Position numbers and translations under genes: made by a program. Below, one piece after another: positions 47,881-59,800 of a DNA stretch of 64,000 bases. Source of the stretch: Bugula neritina (Eukaryota; Bryozoa; Gymnolaemata; Cheilostomatida; Bugulidae); contig OZ037766.1 of the NCBI GenBank assembly GCA_964035545.1, positions 6,859,722 to 6,923,721 on the forward strand. The letters are read 5' to 3'. The notes under the pieces are model-generated. The model made no database searches and was not told the DNA's origin. It was given only the letters and a program-made list of their open reading frames with translations. Each line of letters begins with the position of its first letter. Within the stretch, counting starts at the first letter, position 1.

Positions 47881-50800
47881 ATGGCCAATAAAGTTAATTG
47901 TCATTTTTACCGTAAGGGTAATTGTACAAAGGTGAGTTAGTGATGTCCTGGTAGGCGTCTGTGCCGAATTATTTCGCTGGTGTATGTTGTGGTACATTGC
48001 ATTACGTGTTGGCATCCTAGTGCAGCGCTGTGTTCATAGATTGGGCACTGTTGGCTATAAGCGCTGATTCTCTTATTCAGTTAATAAGACCACCAGTTCT
48101 TTAGGTTTGAGGCTTATAAAAAGATATGTAAGTAAAGGTTTCATATGTTTTCCTCTTGCTCAGAAATTCAGTAGTTTCCATCAAATGTTTTCAAATACAA
48201 TCTAGTAGCTTACTGCTTGAAATCATTTCCAAAAGGAAATGTTGAATTACCCAGCAACTTCGCAAAGTGAAAGCTTAACATGCCGAAGCAAGATACACTT
48301 CTTAAAAACATGTGTGCTTGCTTTAACTATATAATAAAATTCATGAAAAATTTTCAGTTTATTTTTTAATTTCAATGTTCAAGTCGTTAATATCTAATGT
48401 AACTTTTCTTTTTTAAAATATATGTAATTGGGCTTTTTCGGATTATTTAGTAGTATTTTAGCTTAACATAAGAATTCTGCTTTCCATGTTAAAACTGTTT
48501 TAAGTTGTTCACACCATTCAAGATGTTTTTTCGACTGACTTTAAGATCGTTTAACGCATAGTCTCGGCTCCTACGAGGAGTTGTATATGCAAATTTCCAA
48601 CTATATTTACAAATTGTTGCAAAACTCTTTGGCTGTAAAGGGTTGTGCATTGCTGCTGCTCGTACCATGGATAAGTTTCAATATGCTTACAATTTCATTT
48701 GACTAGGTCTTTTTGTTAGAAAATAATTTACCATTTTGCAGTTATTTCTGGAGTGTTCCTTCAACAAGTTGATTTTCAGAGTCCGTTCAATGTCAATTTT
48801 TTGGCTTGATTCACAGTGCTGCCTTTTACCACCTTTTTCTCACTTAACTTCAGTTTAATGCCGCACAAATGTTGTTGACTCTTGTTCGATTTGGTGAGGC
48901 TGGTGTTCAAATAGGTTTTTTTCTTGATTCAAATAGGTATGTATCAACACTTTTTGTGGAGTGAACTATTTAGGAGCACTTCATCCAGAATTTTTTAAAG
49001 CTGGTGGTCTACCATATATAAAAGATACCCTTAGTTGATAGGGTGATATTTTTAAGCCAGCATACACCACATTCATGCTGCTATTTTTGGTGCCTCTTTT
49101 GTTGAACACATGGCTCATTGAAGATAGCCTTGGGATTTTGCAGCGTGCAATTTGTTTCACTGAAAATAAATTAAAAATTTCTGGGCGGATTAAGTTAGCT
49201 AGTTATACATGGTGTGATTTTTCACTTCTACTTAATTCTCTTGAGCGTCATATAACCAAGTTATCTGTAAACAATGGTTGCAATTATTACATCTATCATG
49301 GGTGGTAGACTCAAGACCAATCCTTGACTTTTCTGCTTTGATGTCTAAAGCCTCTGTACTTTCCAAGCTTGTTCTGACTTTTGTGAAACAATTCCCATAC
49401 ATATTCTCAATCATCAAAATGTGGTTCCTCCTTTAATACAGTGTTGGGTCATCTGTCTGGGAATAGTGTCTTTGGTGCCATTTCCAGGGAAATGATAAAC
49501 ACTATGTACTCTCTGAACTTCTCTTGCAATATTCATTGGCCGATTGTCGGCTTGGTAGAACTGTATCAATAGATGCGGACCATTAGTCTTAGAAGAAGTT
49601 TGAGGCAGTGGCTTTGAAACAGTAGTTTTTGCCTTCTAGTTTATTTCTCTTCTGCGTAAGAATAGGTGTTATAATCTTCTTCCTCTACTTCTGAGACAGA
49701 CCATCCTCCATTATTCCTTTCAAAGATGAAATAATTTAGGTGATTTACCTCCCGAAGAAGTTTTATCATGACAATTCTTCTGAGTTGGCTCATGACTCTA
49801 ATGGTTTCAATTTTAAACTGCTAAACTGTTGTAGCATTATAATTAAAATATTAAAAACAATCACAAGAAAAGAGAAAAGTTACAATTTTAACATTCTACA
49901 GAACTCAGAATGTGAGGCATGAAAATTTGAAAATATTTGTCCTGTGGTTCATTTTATTATAGATCTCCTCTTTTTAACCCATCAATGCCCGTTTCCAAAA
50001 CAGTTGACCAACTGCACTTTTGCTGAAAAAAGTACAGAGTTTTAGTTATTTTCAACTAAGCACACTTTATAACTCAACTAAAAGCAACATATTAAGGTTT
50101 TCCAGTATATCCATGTTCCCTCTACAACTCCTTTTGCACCAGACAGCAGAGCACTGTTTTTATGTTTTTTTAGTTATTTCTTTGTAATTTTCTCTAGAAA
50201 ATTGTAATTTTCTACAAGATTTTGCCATGCCAAATATTTAATTGTGTATATACTGATGCAATACTAATTTATCCAGTAATATTCAGCCAACTCATATACT
50301 GCAAGGGTGGTGCCTTCCATATAAGGACTACTATCTATCCTTAACTGTTACCAACGGGTTATTACTTAATGATTTAAAATTGTTATTTAAGAACAATTAT
50401 TGAAAAGGTGTTGTCAACAATTCATCAGTTTCAAGAATATTATGGTACATATTTTAACAAAGTTTAAATATAGCTAAGATAGCTTACATCAACATTTGTT
50501 AACTAATTGTAAATAATAGATAGGGAAGGATTACTCACCAGAGACTTTGAAAACTTGCCACTTCAACTAAATATTTATGCTTTAGTTTATAAGAACATTT
50601 TGGCCTGTAATTCTAAATATTCGGCCTACTTTCTATATTGGCTATAACATTTACAATCTGATTTCCGTTTACTTTTGCTCTAGTCATAATGGTAATTTCA
50701 GATTGAGATCAATGATAGTAATTTCTTGCAGCTAGCAGATGTAGCTGGAGTTCATTTAAAAAGAGCATGGCTGTTACTAATGCAAACATTCCAGAAAAGG

Positions 50801-53800
50801 AAATATTTCGGAGTTGTGCACCAAACAACATCATTTCATAGTTTAATCAATCAAAAAACACAATTTTGACTAGTGGTTTACAATGCATCTTGGCCAACTT
50901 GAATTTCTGACTTCATTGTGAAGGTATCAACACACCTTTAAAGTTGGCGAACAAGGTAAATGATTTAAACATGCTAAGATTTTCACTAACTTCAAAACAT
51001 TAGTCTAAGTAGCTGCTATGAGTTCGAGAAAGAGTTATATACAGCTTCAGATTGTTTTAAGTCATTTTCTGTCGAAGCCTTTTTAAAAGTGAAAAACCTG
51101 CAATAACTGGTTATATTCGACATACTTTTCAATCTTCAAAATAACCAGGTTGTGTGAGCTATAGGAGCTATTAGGCTACCATGTCAATAGCAGTAGCATA
51201 TATTAGCTTTTGATAGCAATTTTCAGTATGTATTCTGCGATGACATGCTCTTGTGCAACTTTCAGGGCTTATACTTTTATAATGTAATAGATACTTCAAA
51301 GTGCCAGTCAGGATATAAAAGTAATTTAATTTTATTGAAAAATAATAATTAGCCAAAACACGAGTCTAATGATCAGTTACCCCCATGCTATAGCACTTGA
51401 ATATTGCTGGCATTGAAAGCCTACAATATTTTTGTATATGCCTTCAGTTGAAGCTTTCTCTGTCAATTCTCATGAAGTAAGTGTCGCTATAGACTTAATG
51501 CACTGTCTAACTGCTCCAATGCTACAAACTTCTGCCTTATCAGATTTTGTCCATTTTTCAATCCTATTGTCTGTGCTTCATTTTTTTCTTTTTGCGTTTA
51601 GAAATTTTTTCATTTATTCAGTTTGCCAGCATTTCCGTGTGCTCTACAGATATGTGTTTTGTGTAAGATTCTCAAGCTTTTATGTATTACAAACATTTTG
51701 TTATATTAGAATTGCAAGCCAACAGCTATCCTGGCAGCTGGGGCCTGCTCAGCTGTAAGAAAATATATTATTTTGGTGTCAAGTCAGATGAAACTGTTTT
51801 CTCGAACAATTCTTGAAAAAACCGGTCCGTATAACTGGTATGGCCACTAAGACCTCTGCATTTATCAGTTACAACTTTAAAAGCATTATAGTTAGTGTCC
51901 TGACCTCAACTACCTTATGTTGAATAGAAACTATTCATGACTATGCATGTTGTCACAATTTAAAACAATCGCAACAGAACTTTTTAAAATCCTACATTTA
52001 GAACTAATTGTTGTAACTAATGATGTGACTTTGTCTATCTTAGCGAAAATCACATTTATTGAGTAGTTTTTCCAAAATAGCATAAAGTGATTAACATTGC
52101 CTAATAACCTAGATAACTCCTTTAACTCATGAACAATAATCAAAAACCTCATCAATAGCTTCATGTTTGCGAAAAAAAATGTCTCCATTGAAAGGCCACT
52201 GACAATTTTGTGACCAGACTATGGTTTTGTGTTGATTTATATTATTAGCTATTATTAAACAGAGTGAACATGCTCAAGTTAGTTGATTAACGAAAGAGGC
52301 CGAAGCGGTGTTTTATTGCCACAATATATAATACAATATAATACTAAAATTATTACAAGATAAGTGAAACAATTAGTTATTGTGATTATGCATAAAAATA
52401 GTAAAATAATGAAATTACATTACAAATGTTTACATAAATACAGAACAAAGTCTATAGTCACCAATCTGATTAAATAAGTCTTTCAATTCAAGATGCGTAA
52501 CCTCTAGTTCATTGAACACTGTGTTGATTTGAAAGAAAATAGACTGATTAGTCCATAATACTTCACCTAATTGCAGTATTTATTTTGGATCATTCAAGGT
52601 CAGATGTTAGAGTTGGTGTATTGTGGGCCATTCTTTAATCCAAGTACAGATGGACGACCAAAATCAGCAATCTATTTTTTGAGTCAATTTACTAAAGCAC
52701 GATTAGACAATTCTGAAAGCTCAGTGACATTTACCCATTTGGAAAAATAATTCACTTGAAGAAATTACCACCTATGACCTGGGAAAATCAGGTACTTCAC
52801 ATGGAATTAAAGGATCGCCTATCTATGTCTTATCATGAGCTTTACAGATACTACAAGAACTAACCTTTTCAATACACTGATATGCCTGCCAAAAAACCGC
52901 AGTCTTGGCTCTTTGTTGGGTTTTCGTGATTCTCTGGTGGCTAGCATGTAACTGCTTTATGATACCCCATTGCTTTTCATGTTGAATTATAACACCGATT
53001 CTCATAAAATAATTTTCCATTGTATTCACTAATGTCATATTTTAAATGTCTAGTAAGGCTTGACAAAGCCTCTTTTGAATGGGCCATCCAGCCAACACAT
53101 CATCGTTGGACTATTTGTGGGAAGGTATCCATGCTAGAAGCCTTCTGATATTCATTAAATGAAGTATCATTCCTGACTCTAATTGCACAAATCTTTGGCA
53201 TGGGATCATCAGCACCTTGATTTGAGACTCTGTACTGTTTCATCCATTGTTTCAGACGTTTGTTGCTGTACTAGTGTTGGTGTAAACTAGATGGATATGG
53301 GTATCATTACGCATATTTTATAACAAGCACAAAAATCTGTAACAATACCCATGCTTGTCTAGTTTTTACAAATACTAGTACAGCTAATGCAGCCTGTATG
53401 CCCGAAATCGTTTAGCGTATTCAAGCTTACATTCAGGCAGTCGTGGTAGTCATGGAGTAGGTCCATCTCTCAGCCCTAACATTGGCCAATGCATCTTCCA
53501 ATTTAGCTTTCATTTGAGAATATTTCTTATATGTAAATTCAGATTATACTGAAAATAGATTTGTGCAGTCAGATAAAGCTAATAACTCTGCCTTGCTAGC
53601 TGCATGTGCATGTTTCCTGTTAGCCAGAGGGGAGCACAATTGTTGTGGTAAATGCGGCAGAGTTGAAGGTGGTGTGTTAGTTCTATTTTTCCTTGTATGC
53701 AACTCATTCCATTTGTGAATTGATAACAACGCAATTTAAACTGTGATGCAGGTTTTTCATATCCTTCCATTGTACAGAATGTTGGTAGTTCATTTTGTAT

Positions 53801-56800
53801 TTTTATTTGCTAACTTTCTGAACATTTTTTGTACTTGATTTTTTAGCGCAATGGTCAAAAACTTAGTTTCTTCTGTTGTGATTGCCGAGTCTATTCTTTT
53901 CTAAAGAGCATATATTGTCTTTAGAAAACAAACTCTGCAACAGTTTTAGGCTATTGTTTAGCTCCAATCTGTAACCTATAATGTAAACTTAAATAAAAAT
54001 GTTGGATAAAATTCAAGTGTGTGTTGGTGAGCAATGTCCTGCAGTTTATGGCGTGTGTTTTGGTAACACTAAAGTGCCAGTTTTACTTGACCTCTACTCT
54101 TAATTTTCACATAATGAAAAGTTTTGTTAGCTTCACAGGTTGAAAAAATGATTCTCTTCTCAATCAAATTACTGCTATTTTAATTTCAGAATAGTATAAT
54201 GTTCACAAGCAAGCCTCGGGTTTTTTAATAATGTTTTGGTACAGAAAGTGAGTGTGTGGAATAGATGGTTTTAGCTATAATAATGTGATAATTTTGTGGG
54301 TTGAATGTAACTAGTGCCTGAACATGCTCTTTGTAAGGGAGAACAAGATGTGAAAGGTTGTATAGTTGATGCAATATTTATTGGTTCAATAGTATTTAGG
54401 TCCTCTGCCAGCGAGCTCCAGTAGTAGACTGAACTACACTGGAACTCGCTGGCCTTTATATACAAGCAAAAGATAAGGTCTTTCCTTTGTTGCCGAGATC
54501 GGAGATCCGAAATGCCGATCTTCGGCATTTCGGGAATCCGAAACACCGACCTGCGGCACTTCAGGACTTCAGCAGCCCGAAATGGCGACTATCGGTATTT
54601 CGGAAAGCCGAAATGCCCATCTTGGACAACAACAGGAGGACATAAATCAATAAGAAATAAAACAAAGCACATGCTAAAATTTACCACACACACACACCCC
54701 ATCGGAAAGCACGCTTTCCGATTAGAGGGAATGTGACAACAATACAACAAAATAATAATAAAAAAAGAAGGGGACAACACAAAAATTATACAAGAAAGAT
54801 CTGACAGGTATATAAAAAACAGCATGCAACACATATAACACACTAACATCATGCAAAATAAAGGAATATTGAAATGTGAACACGCATGCTCCCGCCACTA
54901 GTGTCAAACATAAAACAGTGTCATTGTTGGTCCGCGTTGTGTGCCCGCTCCAGGCGACTCACGCGCCTTCGTAGCTGTCCTAGCTCTTCTTCATACCGCC
55001 GCAGGTGTCGGCGCAGGAATCGGACTTCTTCTTCCAGCTGTACAGGTGCATGGCGACCGTGGTTGGCGGCGCCACGCCGGGGTTGCCTTCTCTCGCCCGT
55101 CGCCAAGGGTCGGAAACTCGGTCCTGCCGCATTCGACCCGTGCCAGCACGACCCGAAGTCGCTGGGTGGCCGCTGGTTAAGGTGTTGCGACGGGCTCCCC
55201 ATCTACTTCCTGGATTGGCCGGCACGCGGGAAACCCCTGGGCGAGAGTAGCCCGTTTGCGGGGGTCCGCCACGTGTGGTAGTACCAGGTCCCGGAATTCG
55301 GGGAAGCTTGCCTGGTCCACCGCAAACGTGTAGCCCGTGTAGCAGCGCGAGATGCGCTAATGCCTCAGCACGTAATCGCGCTGATATGAGAACTCGCCAC
55401 ACTGGCAAAACACATTGATATAGTGTTGAGGAGCGTGAACCCGCAGCCGCCGTGTGGAGGAGAACTTCCTCCGACACTGCGGGCAGATACGGTTGCCCGG
55501 CTCGCCGCACGTCTAGCTGATTTTAAGGTTGGTCTCCCTGGAAACCCAATACTGGCGGGCAACCAAAGTCCGAGGCAGAGCCAGTAATTGAGAGTTATCT
55601 TCCCCTTTTTCCGTGGGTTCCTCAGCGAGCAGTATGCCCTGCTCCTCCCCGGTGAAAAGCTGAAGCTCAACCGGGTTGGAATCAGGGCCACTGGTGCTGG
55701 TGGAAGGCACCCCTGATGGTGGAGTGGCGCCCTGCTGGCTGCTGGGAGCCGGAACAGGGGCCGGTGGGGGGGGGAGTCGATACGACTCGGCCCGACCTCT
55801 ACATCCATATTACTTCCTAAAACAGATAGGAGAGGCTGTGGCAAGCCAATCTCTCTATCGCCAAATTTCGGCATACACTTATAAGAAGCTAAATTATAAA
55901 CTGTTGGCCGAGATGAGTCACAGAGTGTGACCGAGCCCACGTCTTGATCTAACAAGAAGTCGTGGACAGGGTCACCTCCGAGATCCATTCCTAATAAGTC
56001 AGATTCCAAGAAATCTAGTAAAGTCCAGTCAATATTAGATCGGCTGGACTCCGTTTGTGGAGGTTCCAACTTTAAAGGAATACCTGTGACAGTATTGGTA
56101 GCTCCGGTATGTGTGACTTCCATGTTCAAGTTCGGTAGTGAATTAAAATTAAAAATCAAGTTTTGTTTGTCAATTTCAAAATTCGAAATGCCGATCTCGG
56201 ACAACAACAGGAGGACATAAATCAATAAGAAATAAAACGAAGCACATGCTAAAATTTACCACAATAATCAGCAAAATCCTTACAACTAGGGATGGCAACA
56301 ATTTTTATTCCCATTTTGAGTTTAAAACTTTTATCAGTAGTTTTTTCATTATAGGAAAGCATTTTTCATAACTGCTTTCACTACAAATTATATTTTATTG
56401 CAAAAAAACAATTACTACATTTTCTCCAATATTTATTCTTCAACGTAATTTTCTTCTATTTCACGAAGCTATGGTGAGAAGTTCTAGCATTTGTTAATTT
56501 GATTTATTTGCAGTCCTTCACACAACTCTGTTTTTACCCTTCGTTTGGCTGGAACTTAAAAGTTGATCACTCTCATTTTATGTTTCTCTAGGCAACATCT
56601 TTGAATCTGAGCCTAGGTCTCACCCCCCCCCCCTTTTTTTTCCTTCTTTTAGCTGAAAATAAAATAATTGTTTTGGTAGCTGCTCATTTTCCATGTTGTG
56701 TACATGGCCTTTCCACCCCAGGCTTCTTTATTGGGGTATTTTTCTGCAAAGAAATGAAAAGGGAGTATTACTTAATAATATTTATGAGTGGCATTCATAT

Positions 56801-59800
56801 ATTGCTTGCTACGTCTTTCGAATTTATTTTTAAAACTGGAATTTACTAAACAAAAATTGAAAGAGATTCAATAATTTTTTTCTTTAATAGGTAAAATGTC
56901 ATTCCCAGTTAGCCCCAGTGAACATCTTTTTTCTAGCTGCATTGTTTCTAGTGATTTATTTTGCCAATGGTTGAAACGTTATACAAAAGCAATACATTTG
57001 AGCAAAAACTGTTTATAGTGTTACAGTGTCATAGTACAGTACTGTATTAGATTCTTTCTTTGTCAACAACTATATTTAATCTAATTAATAGTTTTGAACG
57101 TAAAATGCTGTTTTGGCTGTAATTAACAGATATTTTAGTTTTCAGGAAATGCATGTCCATTAAATAGGTGTGCATTAGTATTGTTGCAGCTATTCACCTT
57201 ATTTCTGGTGATGGTTGATGGTGATGATAGTCTAGTCTATTCATACAGGGAAAAGATTGTTTGTTCAAGCATAACCCAAATACTGTCACTCAAAAACCTC
57301 TTCTTGAGTTCAGCATCAAGGTAAAATCGTTCAGTTCATTCAAACTTATGCACTATTTATGATGAAGCTTTAACGGTATTAAATATAAGTTTGATTATTT
57401 TCAGTATATTTCATTTTGTGTATGTTTAAAACTGTTTTAGCGAGGGTCGGCGGATTACATAGCTTTGGATGGAGACTCGGCTGATGAATCGGTTTATGGT
57501 AAAAAAGGTAATTTAGTAGTAGCATTTGAATGAGTATTTAATGCTAGGCTGCATACAATATCCACTATGAGAAACAAAAATGAGTTGAAACAATAATAGT
57601 TCTTCATGTTGGTAACATCAGAGAAACATTCCAGAAAGCTTTTAATCATGCTATATCTATTCATCTATTCTGTTGTGGAATAATTTTTCATAATTTTTCC
57701 TAAAATTTTTAACCTCTCCTAACCTGCTATTAAAAGATAATATTTGAATAATAAAATGTTCTAACTGCTGTAGCTCGTTATTGCATCTAAGCCCTATGCT
57801 ATGTCTAAAATTTGTCTGCTATGCAACTTTGCTTTTTGTAAGAAAGCTGGAACAGGGGGACATACTGATCCTTAATGCTCACTCTCAGTACTTAAGTGTT
57901 CAATTCTTTAAGACCAAGGTATTGCATAAGGGCTAGCTTTGTTCTCATTCACCATATTTTTTAAATCTATGTTTAGGTAATTATGTCCGAACAGCAGATG
58001 AAGTGGTAAACATCAAGAAAGAACCAATCGCTATTGATCTTAAAATTCATAGTAAGTCTAATAACAATGATTACAATGTTGTGCATCTGCTTGTAAAATG
58101 TCTAGGTATGTTGGCAGCATTGCTTATTTTATATTTTCCTGTAGTGAATGTGTAACGTGGGTTTATATCCTATTAGCGCTACTTTTTATTTATCTCAGTA
58201 AGTGAAATGCTGCTACATAATCACTTGAACCAAAATAACAAATTAGCTAAAGGCTTAGGCTCACTAGATAGAGTAATACATTAGTTTACTTGGGCACTTT
58301 GTTGCTAAGATGCTAAGTTTTGTATTTTTTCTAACTCTTGTTGCTAATGCTAAGTTGTTAAGATATTTGTTGTGTCAAAACATCACCCGGGTCTCTAGTT
58401 TATGTAATATCTCTACATATAATTGCTATGACCACTTTATCCTAGGCCTCGTCTTTGCAACAAAAGGTTTGTAGGTTTCAGTTGACTCGTCTAATTTATT
58501 TTTTCATTCTATATAACAGACATATAGAGCTTCAAAACTTATTTTCACTGTGAGGTTTTTGGATATACTTTAAGATCTTTCCTATTGTCATTTTTTATTT
58601 TGGTGACTTGTTTTATTTCTTGAAGTAGGTGTAGGCTTTCGCCTATTAGCCAACTTTTTTAGAACATATCATAGCGCTCATTAATGGTTGATCTTTAAAC
58701 CACGAACTCTATAACTTCCACTCTCTACATAGCCTAATCTGTCAGAGATACTGAGGCTACTTAGACCTACACTCCACAGTCTAAGACTAAGGCTATCAAG
58801 TGTGAGACAATTTGTTGATATTTGTCTATGAACAATGCATATGCATGATTTAGATGCGTCACCAGATCATCGCTACATCAGGCAGGCTCCTATCAAGAAG
58901 TTAGACAGAAAGATTTCAATACCCAAAAGTCCTCTTGGTATATTTATATATATAACCTGCATATCAGTATTACACAGTCTCTTTCATTGAGTGTTGAATG
59001 TTCACAATTTTCTCTCTTGAGTTATATCTTGTATCTTCTTAGTTCAACAAATTGTGAAGCACTGTGACAGCCAAAAGCCTTAATTTATGATGCAAAAAAG
59101 TATTTCCCGAAGCAAAGTTATTTGTATATAATAATTGTATCCGTTTCAAACATCGGCCATTATCCTGCATGGACAATATTTTACTATATTTGTTCACCAT
59201 TGGTAGACTTGTACTACTCTGCATTCGCTGAAGATATTCATGTAAAGAGCCTACACGAAATGCAAATGGAGAAAATTGTTCAAGAACAATATAAGTTGGA
59301 GAAGCGAAAACATTTTAATAGAATTGCTGAACTTCGTAAGTGAAACTAGTGTACTTACTCTTTGTGTTGACTATTTAGATTTACACATGTTTGTTTTTGC
59401 TATTGATTTAAGTTTGCTGGTTCCTGATCAATTCTAGTATTTTCTACCAGGTAATAAAAACATGACCTTGAAGTCAATGAAACAACCTGCACATAGAAGG
59501 AGCAGAACGTCTTGTAGGAAGTTGATTTCCACCAACATGGTTGAAGTCAGATTGAACGGAGTTGAAGGTGATACCAGTTTTGAATCTTCTACAGCCGATG
59601 AGATTCACAGTGTCACTCCATCTAACCCTCGAGTATTTGTAGACTTTCCTCAATCTGATTCGGCTAATAATGGTCTAGTCAGTAATAATGGTGCTTTCAA
59701 AAAGTCACCAATTCTATATTCTGGCAATACTGATGCAGCTGCAGGTGAACCCCACTATAAAAGTCATCCTTATAATACTACAATTGTTGGCAAAGCATGT

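Noticed and set aside
54504-54722. Possible hammerhead ribozyme in the hairpin run
   Set aside because: The CTGATGA and GAAA core elements are not found in the required arrangement.
54980-55510. 176-codon minus-strand frame through the GC-rich block
   Set aside because: GC-rich DNA has few stops. The neighbouring frames carry the zinc-finger spacing and the coiled coil, so this frame is the shadow.
57140-57180. A GNACPLNRC-like stretch that resembled the second half of a CCCH finger
   Set aside because: Its reading phase does not fit the first ZC3H11A exon and the following codons show no similarity. The exon at 57249-57320 fits both phase and Cys/His spacing.
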